A DNA stretch of 64,000 nucleotides from Lacticaseibacillus pantheris DSM 15945 = JCM 12539 = NBRC 106106 (GCF_001311175.1 NZ_BBAI01000002.1:1-64000), one strand, 5' to 3'. Shown: positions 19,497 to 28,499, numbered from the stretch's first letter. Translations and numbers: made by a program. Notes: generated by a model not told the origin, from the letters alone.

Positions 19497-20089
19497 ATGA
19501 CTTTACCACAATTAGACTTAGAGAATTATCAAGGACCAATTGCCGAGATGACCACCAACTTTGGGGTGGTGCGGATTGCACTGTTTCCAGACCAGGCACC
19601 TAGAACCGTCGAAAACTTCACCAAACTAGCGGAACAGGGTTACTACAACGGCCTGATTTTCCACCGGGTTATTCCGGACTTTATGGTCCAAGGCGGCGAC
19701 CCAACCGGTACCGGTATGGGTGGCGAAAGTGCCTTTGGCGAACCGTTCGAGGACGAATTTAGTAATGAGCTGTTCAACGTGCGTGGCGCGCTATCAATGG
19801 CTAATGCTGGTCCACACACTAACGGCAGCCAGTTCTTTATCGTGCAGAACCAGCACCTCGACCAGCGCTTTGCTGGTGAGATGCGCGCTGCCGGCTACCC
19901 AGAGGAAATTGCTCAACGCTACCTGGAAGCGGGCGGTACACCGTGTTGGATCACCACCACACCGTCTTTGGTCAGGTCATGACGGGCATGGGCGTAGTGG
20001 ACAGTATCGCCGGTGTGAAGACTAACAACGCTGATAAGCCGCTGGAGGACGTGACTCTGGATCGGGTTGATATTATTACGGCCGAGTAG
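19497..20089 (+). CDS. Cyclophilin-type peptidylprolyl isomerase (one frameshift)
   Basis: About 197 residues after repair; cytoplasmic, no signal peptide. Cyclophilin motifs in order: [64 protein letters not shown]. One G is missing at about 19944; repair gives [16 protein letters not shown], the family form. The ATG at 19497 has AGGGGGAA upstream. A -10 TATGAT lies at 19451-19456, straight after repeat A2. Confidence 0.9.
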
Positions 20090-20097
20090 CTATCCGT

Positions 20098-20140
20098 TAA
20101 CCACAAAAACCGCCGCAGATTGTGCGGTGTTTGTGGGTTG
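20098..20140. terminator. Probable terminator between convergent genes
   Basis: ACCACAAAAACCGC pairs with GTGGTGTTTGTGG-like sequence (GCGGTGTTTGTGG) around CGCAGATTGT. There is no long T run, so strength is uncertain. Confidence 0.5.
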
Positions 20141-20151
20141 GTTCCCGGATA

Positions 20152-20523
20152 TTACTCCTGGTCAATGCGGTGCAGTGCTTCGCGGACCCAGCCGTCTAGT
20201 CTGTCGGCGATGGGTTTAAAGCCGTTATGCACCTTGCGGCTCGTCCAGTAGTGTTTACGGCGCCGGTGCTCACTCAATGGGCCTGGGTTTTGTAGGGCGC
20301 GCAGCGAAAGGCTAATCTTACCGCTGTACTCATCGATGTCGAGAATAATGACCTCTAGTTGCTCACCAATGTGAAACATGTCTTCCAGGCCCTTAACAAA
20401 GCCGTGGCGACACTCAGAAATGTGAATCAGTCCCTGTGTGTGTGGGTCGAGCGCAATAAACACGCCGTACGCTTGAATACCGGTAACCTTACCCGTGACA
20501 ATATCGCCAATTCGATAGTCCAT
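20152..20523 (-). CDS. S1 RNA-binding domain protein (YugI/CvfD type)
   Basis: 123 residues. The first 70 form a single S1 domain (MDYRIGDIVTGKVTGIQAYG, GLIHISE, GKISLSLRAL); the tail is basic. Members of this group (general stress protein 13, CvfD) bind ribosomes or mRNA and affect stress and virulence post-transcriptionally. Transcribed alone. Intact. Confidence 0.85.
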   Translation of the reverse strand: MDYRIGDIVTGKVTGIQAYGVFIALDPHTQGLIHISECRHGFVKGLEDMFHIGEQLEVIILDIDEYSGKISLSLRALQNPGPLSEHRRRKHYWTSRKVHNGFKPIADRLDGWVREALHRIDQE

Positions 20524-20612
20524 AGGTTACACTTCATTTCCTGATTATTCCGTATCAGTATAACCTAACCCGGTATCAAAAGCCTAGTCATTAACCGATA
20601 AAAATGCTTGCA

Positions 20613-21260
20613 TTATTCAGCATCACGGGCGGTGAAGCGTTCCTGGGTGTGCCGTGGCTGCTCAATTTCATCCATGAGTGCAAGCGCCAGATTACCACTA
20701 GTGAGGTGTGAACGTCCTTGTGTATCGACCAGCAAAGTGTCTTTGCCCGCCACGTAATCCGTTGCCGGACCAGGCGCAAAGGTCATGGACGGGGAGATGC
20801 CCACCCAGTTGACGTTGCTGACGTGGCGCAGAAAGTCGAGTTCGGCAGCCTGCTGGCGCGGTGTGTTGATGATGCCAGCCAGCTCAGGATTTTGCTCCAT
20901 TTTGCTGAGGACGGTGCCGCCGTCAGGGTGTTGCAGACTACCCGCGCCCAAAATGAAGGCAACCCGTGTGGTGGTGATGTTCCGGAGCTGCGCAATCAGG
21001 TGGGTGGCTAAGTCGACGTGTAAGTAGGCGTGGTCTGGACTGGTGCTGAAGGCGTCAATCACTACATCGAAGCGGGTCAGCACGGGCGCGGTTAGGGTAA
21101 AGGCATCAGCCTTCACAATGCGGGCGTTGGTGTTGTCCCCCAAAACAACGGCACGTTCTGGGTGACGCACAAAGCCGGTGACCTCGTGGCCGCGGCGCTC
21201 CGCTTCGTGAACGAGGGCGGTGCCGGCATGGCCGGTGGCCCCGATAATTGCAATACGCAT
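20613..21260 (-). CDS. NAD(P)-binding Rossmann-fold protein (NmrA/YwnB-like)
   Basis: 215 residues. N-terminal MRIAIIGATGHAGTALV is the dinucleotide-binding loop of atypical SDR proteins; the rest fits the NAD(P)H-binding family next to YwnB-like proteins, with no clear catalytic YxxxK. Substrate unknown. The start at 21260 is chosen over an upstream ATG because GGGAGA sits seven bases before it. Intact. Confidence 0.8.
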   Translation of the reverse strand: MRIAIIGATGHAGTALVHEAERRGHEVTGFVRHPERAVVLGDNTNARIVKADAFTLTAPVLTRFDVVIDAFSTSPDHAYLHVDLATHLIAQLRNITTTRVAFILGAGSLQHPDGGTVLSKMEQNPELAGIINTPRQQAAELDFLRHVSNVNWVGISPSMTFAPGPATDYVAGKDTLLVDTQGRSHLTSGNLALALMDEIEQPRHTQERFTARDAE

Positions 21261-21311
21261 AATTTTCTCCCTTCGAAAAACTTTTTTTGGTGAAAATGTG
21301 GGCAAAGGGGC

Positions 21312-21340
21312 TGGACAACAACGCAGTGACTCCGTATAAT
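21312..21340 (+). promoter_or_regulatory. Promoter of the tRNA-Glu-tRNA-Thr operon
   Basis: -35 TGGACA (21312-21317), 17-base spacer, -10 TATAAT (21335-21340), 18 bases before the tRNA-Glu. It is near consensus and divergent to the minus-strand gene at 21260. Confidence 0.75.
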
Positions 21341-21358
21341 CTATTTTGTTGCTTAGAT

Positions 21359-21430
21359 GGCCCGTTGGTCAAGTGGTTAAGACACCGCCCTTTCACGGCG
21401 GTAACATGGGTTCAAATCCCGTACGGGTCA
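21359..21430 (+). tRNA. tRNA-Glu (anticodon TTC)
   Basis: 72 bases. Acceptor GGCCCGT / ACGGGTC with one G-T pair, anticodon stem CCGCC / GGCGG with loop CTTTCAC, and T-loop GTTCAAATC. CCA is not encoded. Confidence 0.95.
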
Positions 21431-21434
21431 TCAT

Positions 21435-21507
21435 GCCATCTTAGCTCAGTCGGTAGAGCATCTCCCTCGTAAAGAGAAGGTCGCTGGTTCGATTCCAGTA
21501 GATGGCA
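21435..21507 (+). tRNA. tRNA-Thr (anticodon CGT)
   Basis: 73 bases. Acceptor GCCATCT / AGATGGC, D-arm GCTC / GAGC, anticodon loop CTCGTAA, T-arm GCTGG / CCAGT. The last anticodon-stem pair (TCTCC / AGAGA) is a C-A mismatch, possibly a sequence error. Four bases after tRNA-Glu. CCA is not encoded. Confidence 0.93.
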
Positions 21508-21536
21508 TTTTGCGGGTCATTCCCGCCAACAGTTAA

Positions 21537-21571
21537 GGCTCCACGTTGATTAGTCAGCGTGGGGCTTTTTT
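21537..21571 (+). terminator. tRNA operon terminator
   Basis: GCTCCACGTTGA, loop TTAG, TCAGCGTGGGGC, then eight T, which merge with the left end of repeat C2. Confidence 0.88.
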
Positions 21572-21688
21572 TTAGAGAGTGGAGCAGGCCGGTTAGAAAG
21601 CAGAGTATAAGTTACTAGCATTGAAAGGCCCGCACTTGGCCTTTTGGTGCTAGTAGCTTATACGTCGCTTTCTGGTCTGCGCAACTCG
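21571..21688 (+). repeat. Family C hairpin repeat (copy C2)
   Basis: TTTAGAGAGTGGAGCAGG..., stem GTATAAGTTACTAGCA (21605-21620) / TGCTAGTAGCTTATAC (21648-21663), apical AAGGCCCGCACTTGGCCTT, and right end GCAACTCG. The stem differs from C1 at several positions with both sides changed. It begins on the terminator T run, as C1 does. Confidence 0.88.
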
Positions 21689-21809
21689 TTTAGAGAGTGG
21701 AGCCCCGCGTTTAGAAACTGGAGCGTAACTTGCTACGGCGGTGAAGCCCGGGTTTGGCTTCATTGCCGTAGCGGGTTACGCGCAAGTTTCTGCGGGGAGC
21801 AACTCGTTT
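21689..21809 (+). repeat. Family C hairpin repeat (copy C3, tandem to C2)
   Basis: Follows C2 directly, so the junction reads CAACTCG-TTTAGAGAGTGG. Outer pairing GGAGCCCCGC / GCGGGGAGC and AGAAACT / AGTTTCT; inner stem GCGTAACTTGCTACGGC (21723-21739) with 21765-21781; apical GAAGCCCGGGTTTGGCTTC. The tail to about 21850 resembles that of C1. Confidence 0.88.
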
Positions 21810-21849
21810 CCATAAGCAAAGCTAACGCGGGAGCGCAATAGCGTTCACC

Positions 21850-22429
21850 TCTAAATAGAATATCCACACGGCTAACCTTGAAATGCTAGTAGTTTACACG
21901 GGGCCTGGTAGCCTGTAAAACCGCATTTTTGCATGCAAGAACAGTCACCATTAATGATGTTCCTTTGTACATACTAGATCTGCTGAACATTCTTATAGAA
22001 GTTGTTTGACGTCAACGTTATTGTGGATCCAATCGTTGGTGCGTGAGCGCTAAATGAGCGTTTATGAGTATCGTCCACGTGTCGCTTCATTTATTGCGTC
22101 CGGAATGAACACGTGTCGCTGTTTACAGTTCGATGGCAATTGTTCACGCACACTAGACGTCGCCGCGATTATTCCCGTCATATCGCGATTGTACCGAATA
22201 GTCATACACGAAAAATACATTTTTATGTAACGTGAATAATGTTGACTACTAACGTTAAATTAACGCTAATCTAACGTCATGCCACTATAAGCTCACTGCT
22301 TTTTCTAAAAACAAGGTAATATATAATTTTTGTTTGTATGCATTTTTATAAGAGTATAAAATGTTTCCATTCGCTATTTGAATTCAACTCCGGGTAATAC
22401 CGGATTAATTAGCATTGGAGGATCATACC
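21850..22429 (+). other. Long leader/intergenic region before dtpT
   Basis: 580 bases without a gene. An 11-base repeat CACGTGTCGCT occurs twice (about 22077 and 22115). A -10-like TATAAT lies at 22322-22327, with a poor -35 (CTTTTT). CCGGGTAATACCGG (about 22390) is a short inverted repeat in the leader, 30 bases before the start. No riboswitch or CodY box is recognised. Confidence 0.4.
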
Positions 22430-23905
22430 TTGAGCAAGAGCAAGCGAGATGTTGACCATGCATTCTTTGGTCAACCGCGTGGCCTCGCCACGTTAGCATT
22501 TACTGAATTCTGGGAACGGTTCAGTTACTACGGGATGCGTGCCATCCTGTTGTACTACATGATTGCCTCGCTGGAACACGGCGGGTTGGCAATGAACGCC
22601 GTGCTGGCAGCATCCATCGTTTCCATTTATGGGTCACTGGTGTACATGAGTAGTGTGCTCGGTGGCTTTGTCGCTGACCGACTATGGGGTGGACACCGCA
22701 CGGTCTTTGTTGGTGGTATCTTCATCATGTTTGGGCACATTGCCCTAGCCGTCCCGGCCGGGGTTCCGGCTTTGATCATCGCCATTATCCTGATTGTGAT
22801 TGGGACGGGGATGCTGAAGCCAAATATTTCCGAAATGGTTGGTGGCCTATACGGCAAGGACGATATGCGCCGTGACAGTGGGTTTAGCCTGCTGGTTATG
22901 GGCATTAACCTCGGTAGTTTCCTGTCACCCATTATCGTGGGGTGGCTGCGCCAGGAGGTTAACTACCACCTCGGCTTTTCAATTGCTGCGTTCGGGATGT
23001 TTATCGGCCTGATTATCTACATTATTGATGGTAATAAGTACCTCAATAAAGAAGATTTCCAGGCACCCGACCCAATTCAGCCAGACGAGTTGCGCCCGTT
23101 GCTCTGGAAAGTTGCTGGTCTGATTGCCGTTTTGGTCATCATTCTGGTTGCTATGGGTGTGACGGGGACGCTGACCGGTGATGGCGTCGTGAACCTAATT
23201 ACGATGATCGCCATCCTGATTCCTATTTGGTACTTTGTGACCATCATTCGTAGCAAAAAGGTGACCAAGATCGAGCGGTCTCGGGTGATTTCCTACATTC
23301 CGCTGTTCATTGCTGCGGTATTCTTCTGGGCAATTGAGGAACAGGGTTCCACCGTTTTGGCGTTATTCGCACAGAACCAAACCCAGCTGACTCTGGGGAG
23401 CTTCCACATCCCGGCCAGCTGGTTCCAGAGCTTGAACCCGCTGTTCATCGTCGTGTACACACCGTTCTTTGCTTGGCTGTGGGTCCACATGGGCAAAAAG
23501 CAACCTAGCAGCCCGAAGAAGTATGTCTACGGACTGATCTTTGCGGGTCTGAGCTACTTTGCCATGATGATTCCGGTTGGGCTGTTCGGGACGTCCGCGC
23601 GCGTTTCGCCGTTATGGCTAGTGCTGTCGTGGGCCATCGTTGAGATTGCCGAGATGCTGATCTCGCCAGTCGGGTTGTCCGTGACTACGAAGCTGGCACC
23701 AAAGGCGTTCAAGTCGCAGATGATGAGTATGTGGTTCCTGGCCGATTCGGCCGCCCAGGCCATCAATGCGCAGGTGGTTAAGCTCTACACGGTGCAAACG
23801 GAATTCTGGTACTTTGCTGGTATCGGGATTGCTTCCGTGGTTCTAGCCGTCCTGCTGTTGTTCATTACGCCGCGAGTTGAGCGGCTGATGGCCGGCGTTA
23901 ACTAA
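22430..23905 (+). CDS. dtpT: Di-/tripeptide proton symporter, POT family
   Basis: 491 residues with the 12-14 membrane segments of the PTR2/POT family. The N-terminal signature FWERFSYYGMRAILLYYM and the later GTGMLKPNISEMVG and EQGSTV motifs mark a proton-coupled di- and tripeptide importer as in lactococcal DtpT. The start is TTG 22430 with GGAGG at 22417-22421; the TTG at 22415 lies before that site. Intact and followed by a terminator. Confidence 0.93.
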   Translation: MSKSKRDVDHAFFGQPRGLATLAFTEFWERFSYYGMRAILLYYMIASLEHGGLAMNAVLAASIVSIYGSLVYMSSVLGGFVADRLWGGHRTVFVGGIFIMFGHIALAVPAGVPALIIAIILIVIGTGMLKPNISEMVGGLYGKDDMRRDSGFSLLVMGINLGSFLSPIIVGWLRQEVNYHLGFSIAAFGMFIGLIIYIIDGNKYLNKEDFQAPDPIQPDELRPLLWKVAGLIAVLVIILVAMGVTGTLTGDGVVNLITMIAILIPIWYFVTIIRSKKVTKIERSRVISYIPLFIAAVFFWAIEEQGSTVLALFAQNQTQLTLGSFHIPASWFQSLNPLFIVVYTPFFAWLWVHMGKKQPSSPKKYVYGLIFAGLSYFAMMIPVGLFGTSARVSPLWLVLSWAIVEIAEMLISPVGLSVTTKLAPKAFKSQMMSMWFLADSAAQAINAQVVKLYTVQTEFWYFAGIGIASVVLAVLLLFITPRVERLMAGVN

Positions 23906-23924
23906 ATGTAAAGCTTGTCACGGA

Positions 23925-23969
23925 GGGGTGATACTGACCAGCGTTATGGTGGTTAGTATCACCCTTTTT
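23925..23969 (+). terminator. dtpT terminator
   Basis: GGGTGATACT pairs with AGTATCACCC over a 19-base loop, followed by five T. Confidence 0.9.
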
Positions 23970-24136
23970 GCGTGGAATGGTTTTTTTGAAAAGTTGGGGA
24001 TGATGCTTGTAAATTTGATGCTGTCTCACTTTTGAGGGAGGAATTTCGCACTTAGCGGTGATAAGGATTAATATCTTTGTTTTGAAAGGGTATAATTACA
24101 AATATACATTGCTGGATTAAGGGTAGGGTGAGTTAC

Positions 24137-24965
24137 TTGCGCATCGCGATTAGTTCTGACAACCACTTTGATATTAATCACGTAAACGCTGATGACGTGG
24201 TGGCGCCCCAGGTGCGTTATTTGCGTGAGCAGGGTGTAGCCCTCTACGTGAACACTGGGGATACATACAATGACTTTCGGAAGACCCGCAAGTATTTTCA
24301 CACGCTCCAGTCGGTTGCGGGTGATAGTTTTGATGTGCGTTTTTTTAGCGGGTAACCACGACATGCTGCGGGGAGCTGACTATAAGACCATTCAGGGATT
24401 GCAGGATCCACTTTACCTCCATGAGCGTTCGTTTGTACCGCCAGCTTCGCCAGAAACGGTGATTGTGGGAAATAACGGCTGGTATGATTACAGCTTTGTG
24501 GGCCCCGATGCAGTTATTCATCCGGAGTATTATTGGCACTGGAAAAAGGCGTTCTGGGTGGACAGTACCATTGATCAGCCAGGGAGTGACCAGGAACGCA
24601 TGGAACACGAATTGGGTTATATGCGGATCTTTTTACGCGCACACGTGCAAACCGGGCAGAAGGTTCTATTTGTAAGCCATTTTGTGCCGGAAGTGCGGCT
24701 ACTGCCACCGGCCATGTTACGCGACCCCAAAGGTGAAAAGCTGGCGGCAATGCTCGGGAGTCAGCGGATGGGTGAATTGTTACAAGAATTTCACGTTGAT
24801 GCGGCTGCGTTTGGTCACTGGCACCGGCGGGATGAACCGCGAACGATTGGCAGCACGACCTTTTACCACCGTCCAGTGGGTTATGGCACCAAGCGACGTG
24901 CCGAGTGGGTTACGGATGATTTCATGACGGAGTGGCAAAATAGCCTCACGGTGATTGATTTGTAG
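24137..24965 (+). CDS. Metallophosphoesterase (one frameshift)
   Basis: About 275 residues after repair. Calcineurin-like metal motifs: SSDNHFD, NTGDTYND, AGNHDM, VSHF, and the closing GHWHR. One extra T in the T7 run at 24340-24346 splits the gene before AGNHDM. I prefer TTG 24137, which has GGGTAGGG at a normal distance, over GTG 24128. Resembles the YfcE/DNA-repair-type phosphoesterases of lactobacilli; the substrate is unknown. Confidence 0.82.
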
Positions 24966-25015
24966 CGGTCAAAGTTTAAGATTGACCAGATGGACCATAA
25001 AATAATCGAATAACG

Positions 25016-25045
25016 TTGACACTACCTTAAGGAATTCGTTAGAAT
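25016..25045 (+). promoter_or_regulatory. tRNA-Tyr promoter
   Basis: -35 TTGACA (25016-25021), 18 bases, -10 TAGAAT (25040-25045), 32 bases before the tRNA. Confidence 0.7.
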
Positions 25046-25077
25046 GTTTTTGTTCCTTGCAAAATAGCATAGGTATT

Positions 25078-25158
25078 GGGGGATTAGCGAAGAGGCTAAA
25101 CGCGACGGTCTGTAAAACCGTTCCTTCGGGTTCCTAGGTTCGAATCCTAGATCCCCCA
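25078..25158 (+). tRNA. tRNA-Tyr (anticodon GTA)
   Basis: 81-base class II tRNA. Acceptor GGGGGAT / ATCCCCC, anticodon stem ACGGT / ACCGT with loop CTGTAAA, long variable arm CCTTCGGG, T-loop GTTCGAATC. CCA is not encoded. Confidence 0.95.
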
Positions 25159-25170
25159 TCACGACGTTTA

Positions 25171-25201
25171 GCGCCGGTACGTGACCACGTATCGGCGTTT
25201 T
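25171..25201 (+). terminator. tRNA-Tyr terminator
   Basis: CGCCGGTACGT, loop GACC, ACGTATCGGCG, then TTTT. Confidence 0.8.
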
Positions 25202-25331
25202 CGTCACCTTTGCTGGTAGCATAAATGCCGCTATTGCGGAACAGTTGTTGGGTGGTATGTTCACGATAGTGTCACAGTTGCAACAAAGTTTAGAAACATG
25301 TGACGAGAGTGTAATTTTTCGTCCCGGGTTC

Positions 25332-25348
25332 TGTAACATGCCTGTAAC
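25332..25348 (+). promoter_or_regulatory. WalR (YycF) box
   Basis: TGTAAC-ATGCC-TGTAAC is an exact match to the WalR consensus TGTWAH-N5-TGTWAH. It lies 20 bases before a -10-like CATAAT (25368-25373) and 87 bases before a NlpC/P60 wall hydrolase, the class of gene WalRK usually activates. Confidence 0.75.
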
Positions 25349-25434
25349 GTGGCCGCGTTATCATTGCCATAATCGTTAAAGAGTAAATATTGTTTTTTTA
25401 AAAAGTTGCAAAAATATCTAGGAGGACATAATTT

Positions 25435-26703
25435 ATGACTAAAGCTAACAGCGTCAAGAAAAACCTACTCTCAGTGGCAACACTTAGTGCCCTGGGCTTG
25501 ACGGCCTTTGGTGCCGCTAGTGTCAGCAAGACTGCGGACGTATCGGCCGCAACTGACAAGACATACACCGTTAAGAGTGGTGACACGCTAAGCCAGATTG
25601 CCGTTGACCAGAACACTACGGTGAAGAAGTTGGTTAGTGACAACAAGATTGCCGACGCTAACTTCATTCTGCCAGGTCAGACTTTGCAGTTGGCCTCCAC
25701 TGCCGCTACGGCAACTGAAGCAGCTGCTAAGGGTTCATCCGCTACGGGTACATACACGGTCAAAGCCGGTGACACGCTTTCCGCGATTGCCAGTGCTAAC
25801 GGCGTGACCGTTGCTCAACTGGTTGCTGCCAACAACATCAGCAACCCGAACTTCATTCTCGTTGGCCAGCAGCTGACTTTGTCCGCGACGAGCGTAGCAT
25901 CTAGTGCCGCTAGTTCTGCTACACCGTCTGCTACTAGCAGCGTAGCCTCTAGCGCGGTTTCGTCCGCTACTAGCAGCGCAGCTAGTGAAGAAGCTACGAC
26001 GACCACAACCACTACTGACTATGCTGCTAGTTCTGAAGCTGCTGCGTCATCTGCTGCTGCTTCCAGTGCCGCCGCTAGTGCCGAGGCTGCTAGTCTAGCT
26101 GCTGCATCGAGCGCAGCCGCATCTTCAGCTGCTGCTGCAAGTCAGGCGGCTGCGAACACCGCAGCATCCACGACTCCTGCTAGCTCCGCAGTTGCCACTA
26201 CCCAGCAGACTGCCACCACGCCGTCATCCGCTCCTGCTAGCTCGCAGGCCGCTGCAACGCAGACGTCAACGACTAACACGGCAAGCACGACGACCAACAC
26301 AACCACAACGACGACCACGAACACGTCTTCGAGTCGTGCCGCTAAGGTCCAAGCTGTGATCAACGTTGCTGAGCAACAGTTGGGTGTACCGTACGTTTGG
26401 GGTGGTAAGACCCCAGCTGGGTTTGATTGCTCCGGCTTGGTTTACTACGCCTTTGCTAATGGTGCTGGTATGAACGTTGGTGGTTACACCGTCGCTCAGG
26501 AGAGCGCCGGGACCCGCGTTTCAATTAGTCAGTTGCAGCCAGGGGACATCGTCTTCTGGGGTGCCGCTGGTGCTACTTACCACGACGCAATTTACATTGG
26601 CAACAACCAGTACATTGCCGCACCACAGACTGGTGACGTGGTTAAGATCCAAACCATCAGCAGTTACTTCCAGCCAAGCTTTGGTGTTCACGTTAACATG
26701 TAA
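25435..26703 (+). CDS. Secreted LysM-NlpC/P60 peptidoglycan endopeptidase
   Basis: 422 residues. Signal peptide (about 1-35, ending VSAAT), two LysM domains (about 43-86 and 104-147, each with YTVKxGDTLSxIA), an Ala/Ser/Thr-rich low-complexity linker (about 150-300), and a C-terminal NlpC/P60 domain with catalytic C332 (GFDCSGLVYYAF) and H383 (YHDAIYIG). It cleaves stem-peptide bonds and is likely a major autolysin or cell-separation hydrolase. The start has AGGAGGA. A WalR box precedes it. Intact. Confidence 0.93.
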   Translation: MTKANSVKKNLLSVATLSALGLTAFGAASVSKTADVSAATDKTYTVKSGDTLSQIAVDQNTTVKKLVSDNKIADANFILPGQTLQLASTAATATEAAAKGSSATGTYTVKAGDTLSAIASANGVTVAQLVAANNISNPNFILVGQQLTLSATSVASSAASSATPSATSSVASSAVSSATSSAASEEATTTTTTTDYAASSEAAASSAAASSAAASAEAASLAAASSAAASSAAAASQAAANTAASTTPASSAVATTQQTATTPSSAPASSQAAATQTSTTNTASTTTNTTTTTTTNTSSSRAAKVQAVINVAEQQLGVPYVWGGKTPAGFDCSGLVYYAFANGAGMNVGGYTVAQESAGTRVSISQLQPGDIVFWGAAGATYHDAIYIGNNQYIAAPQTGDVVKIQTISSYFQPSFGVHVNM

Positions 26704-26726
26704 TTTACCGTACATTATGTACGTTC

Positions 26727-26760
26727 AGGGTACTCTTCCTTCGGGAGGGGTACCCTTTTT
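26727..26760 (+). terminator. Terminator of the wall hydrolase gene
   Basis: GGGTACTCTTCC, loop TTCG, GGAGGGGTACCC, then five T. Confidence 0.9.
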
Positions 26761-26824
26761 GGTATGGTTAATACCCATCAATGACCAAATCAATGGCAGT
26801 CATTGCCAACACTAATGCTGGCCG

Positions 26825-26853
26825 TTGACAGTGCCGGTGTTTTTCGCTAGTCT
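26825..26853 (+). promoter_or_regulatory. proC promoter
   Basis: -35 TTGACA (26825-26830), 17-base spacer, -10 TAGTCT (26848-26853). Confidence 0.6.
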
Positions 26854-26898
26854 AATAATAATTGGTCTAGGTATTAATGCCTAGTGGGAGGAAATTTT

Positions 26899-27699
26899 AT
26901 GCAAATTGGGTTTATCGGTGTGGGCAACATGGCCCGTGCCATTATTGACGGTTTGGTTGCGGCCAAAGCAGTTACTGGTAGTGATCTCCATTTACATAGC
27001 GGACACCTCGAGCATTACCAGGCGTACGCAGAATCACTGGGCGCGCAAATTGAGACTGATAATAGTGCAGTAGTGGCCAACAGTGACGTCGTCTTTCTCG
27101 CTGTCAAGCCCAAAATGGTTGATGCCGTACTGACTGAGGTGCATTCAGCATTTACGGCCAGTCCGACCTACTTAGTCTCCATGGTTTCCGGAATTGATTT
27201 GGCTAGTTTGCGCCAGATTGCTGGCTCCACCCAACCTATGTTGCGCATCATGCCCAACCTCAACGTCGCCATTGGTGCAGGCATGACTGCGTACGCCCCG
27301 AACCCCGCGGCGGCAACTAGCGATGTCACCAACAGTGTGGTGGGGTTGCTGGCCCGTATTGGTGGTACCGTGGAGCTACCTGAGGACGACTTTGCCACCT
27401 TTGTGGGGCTGGCCGGCTCCTCCCCCGCCTTTGTGTACGAGTTTATCGACGCAATGGCGAGTGTGGGGGTTAAGTATGGCTTGACCAAAAAAGTAGCCGT
27501 ACAAATCGCCGCGCAGGCCGTTGCGGGTAGTGCAGAGCTGGTTCTCGCTCGTGATTCGTCGCCGTCCGACCTGGCCGATGCGGTTGCTAGCCCGGGTGGT
27601 ACAACTATCCGCGGTATGTTGGCAATGCAGGCGGCTGGCTTCAAGAACGCTGTCGTGGCAGGCTTGGACGCGACTATTGCAATGGATAAGGGCGAATAG
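26899..27699 (+). CDS. proC: Pyrroline-5-carboxylate reductase
   Basis: Last step of proline synthesis, NAD(P)H-dependent. 266 residues, the usual length. Rossmann motif IGFIGVGNMARAII at the N-terminus; family signature near the C-terminus (ASPGGTTIRGMLAMQ). ATG 26899 behind GGGAGGAAA. The GntR-type gene starts 11 bases after the stop and is probably co-transcribed. Intact. Confidence 0.95.
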   Translation: MQIGFIGVGNMARAIIDGLVAAKAVTGSDLHLHSGHLEHYQAYAESLGAQIETDNSAVVANSDVVFLAVKPKMVDAVLTEVHSAFTASPTYLVSMVSGIDLASLRQIAGSTQPMLRIMPNLNVAIGAGMTAYAPNPAAATSDVTNSVVGLLARIGGTVELPEDDFATFVGLAGSSPAFVYEFIDAMASVGVKYGLTKKVAVQIAAQAVAGSAELVLARDSSPSDLADAVASPGGTTIRGMLAMQAAGFKNAVVAGLDATIAMDKGE

Positions 27700-27710
27700 G
27701 GGATAACACA

Positions 27711-28416
27711 ATGCAGTCACCAGTTTATATTCAGATTCATAACCGCATTAAAAAAAGACATCGAGGACGGTCGCTGGCAGGTCGGCGATCGCATTCCGGC
27801 TGAACGTGAGTTGGCGGTTACCTTCTCGGTTTCCCGCATGACTTTGCGTCAGGCCGTTCAAACGTTAGTCGACGAGGGTATCCTGGAGCGGCGCGTTGGT
27901 GCGGGTACGTTTGTTGCCAGCCAGAAGGTGCAGGAGCGCATGAGCGGCGTCACCAGTTTTACGGACGTCATGCTGGCTCAGGGGAAGCGGCCGTCCAGCC
28001 GTACGGTGAGCTACCACATCACTAACCCCTCACTCTCAGAGGTTGAACAGTTGGGGCTCAAGGACGGTCAGCAGGTGCTACGTATGGAGCGTGTCCGGTA
28101 TGGCGATGAGGTGCCCATTTGTTTTGAGGTAGCGGCTATTCCGCTAGACCTGATTCAGGGATTCAATAAATCCGAAGTCACGCGGTCCCTGTACCACGTG
28201 CTGGAGACCAAGGGTGGCTACAAACTCGGTGGTGCACAACAAAAAGTCTCTGCCGTGACGGCAAGCGAGCGGATTGCCAAGTATCTTGACGTTAAGCGCG
28301 GGGATGCTATCCTGCGATTACGGCAGGTGTCCTTTTTGGGGGATGGGCGTCCGTTTGAATATGTGCGGACGCAGTATGTAGGCGGTCGGTTCGAGTTCGT
28401 TTTGGACCGGAAGTAG
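27711..28416 (+). CDS. GntR/HutC family regulator with UTRA domain (one frameshift)
   Basis: About 234 residues after repair. N-terminal winged helix (SPVYIQIHNRIKKDIEDGRW, RIPAERELAVTFSVSRMTLR) and C-terminal UTRA ligand domain (ERVRYGDEVPICFEVAAIPL, RQVSFLGDGRPFEYVRTQYV). It resembles YvoA/NagR, which sense amino-sugar phosphates; the ligand here is unknown. One extra A in the A7 run at 27750-27756 breaks the frame. No SD stronger than GGGGATAAC is seen at the start. Confidence 0.82.
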
Positions 28417-28440
28417 AGCCGAGCGAGCGGCAATGGATGC

Positions 28441-28473
28441 AAAACGCGCTCCGACCATTTGGCCGGAGCGCGT
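28441..28473. terminator. Terminator between convergent genes
   Basis: ACGCGCTCCG pairs exactly with CGGAGCGCGT over ACCATTTGGC. The A4 on the left gives a T run for the minus strand, so it mainly serves the DUF2922 operon. Confidence 0.75.
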
Positions 28474-28499
28474 CCTTGTCTTATCGACTTAGTCCTAGG

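Noticed and set aside
21850-22429. T-box or other known riboswitch before dtpT
   Set aside because: No T-box core (AGGGTGGNACCGCG) and no conserved riboswitch motif is visible.
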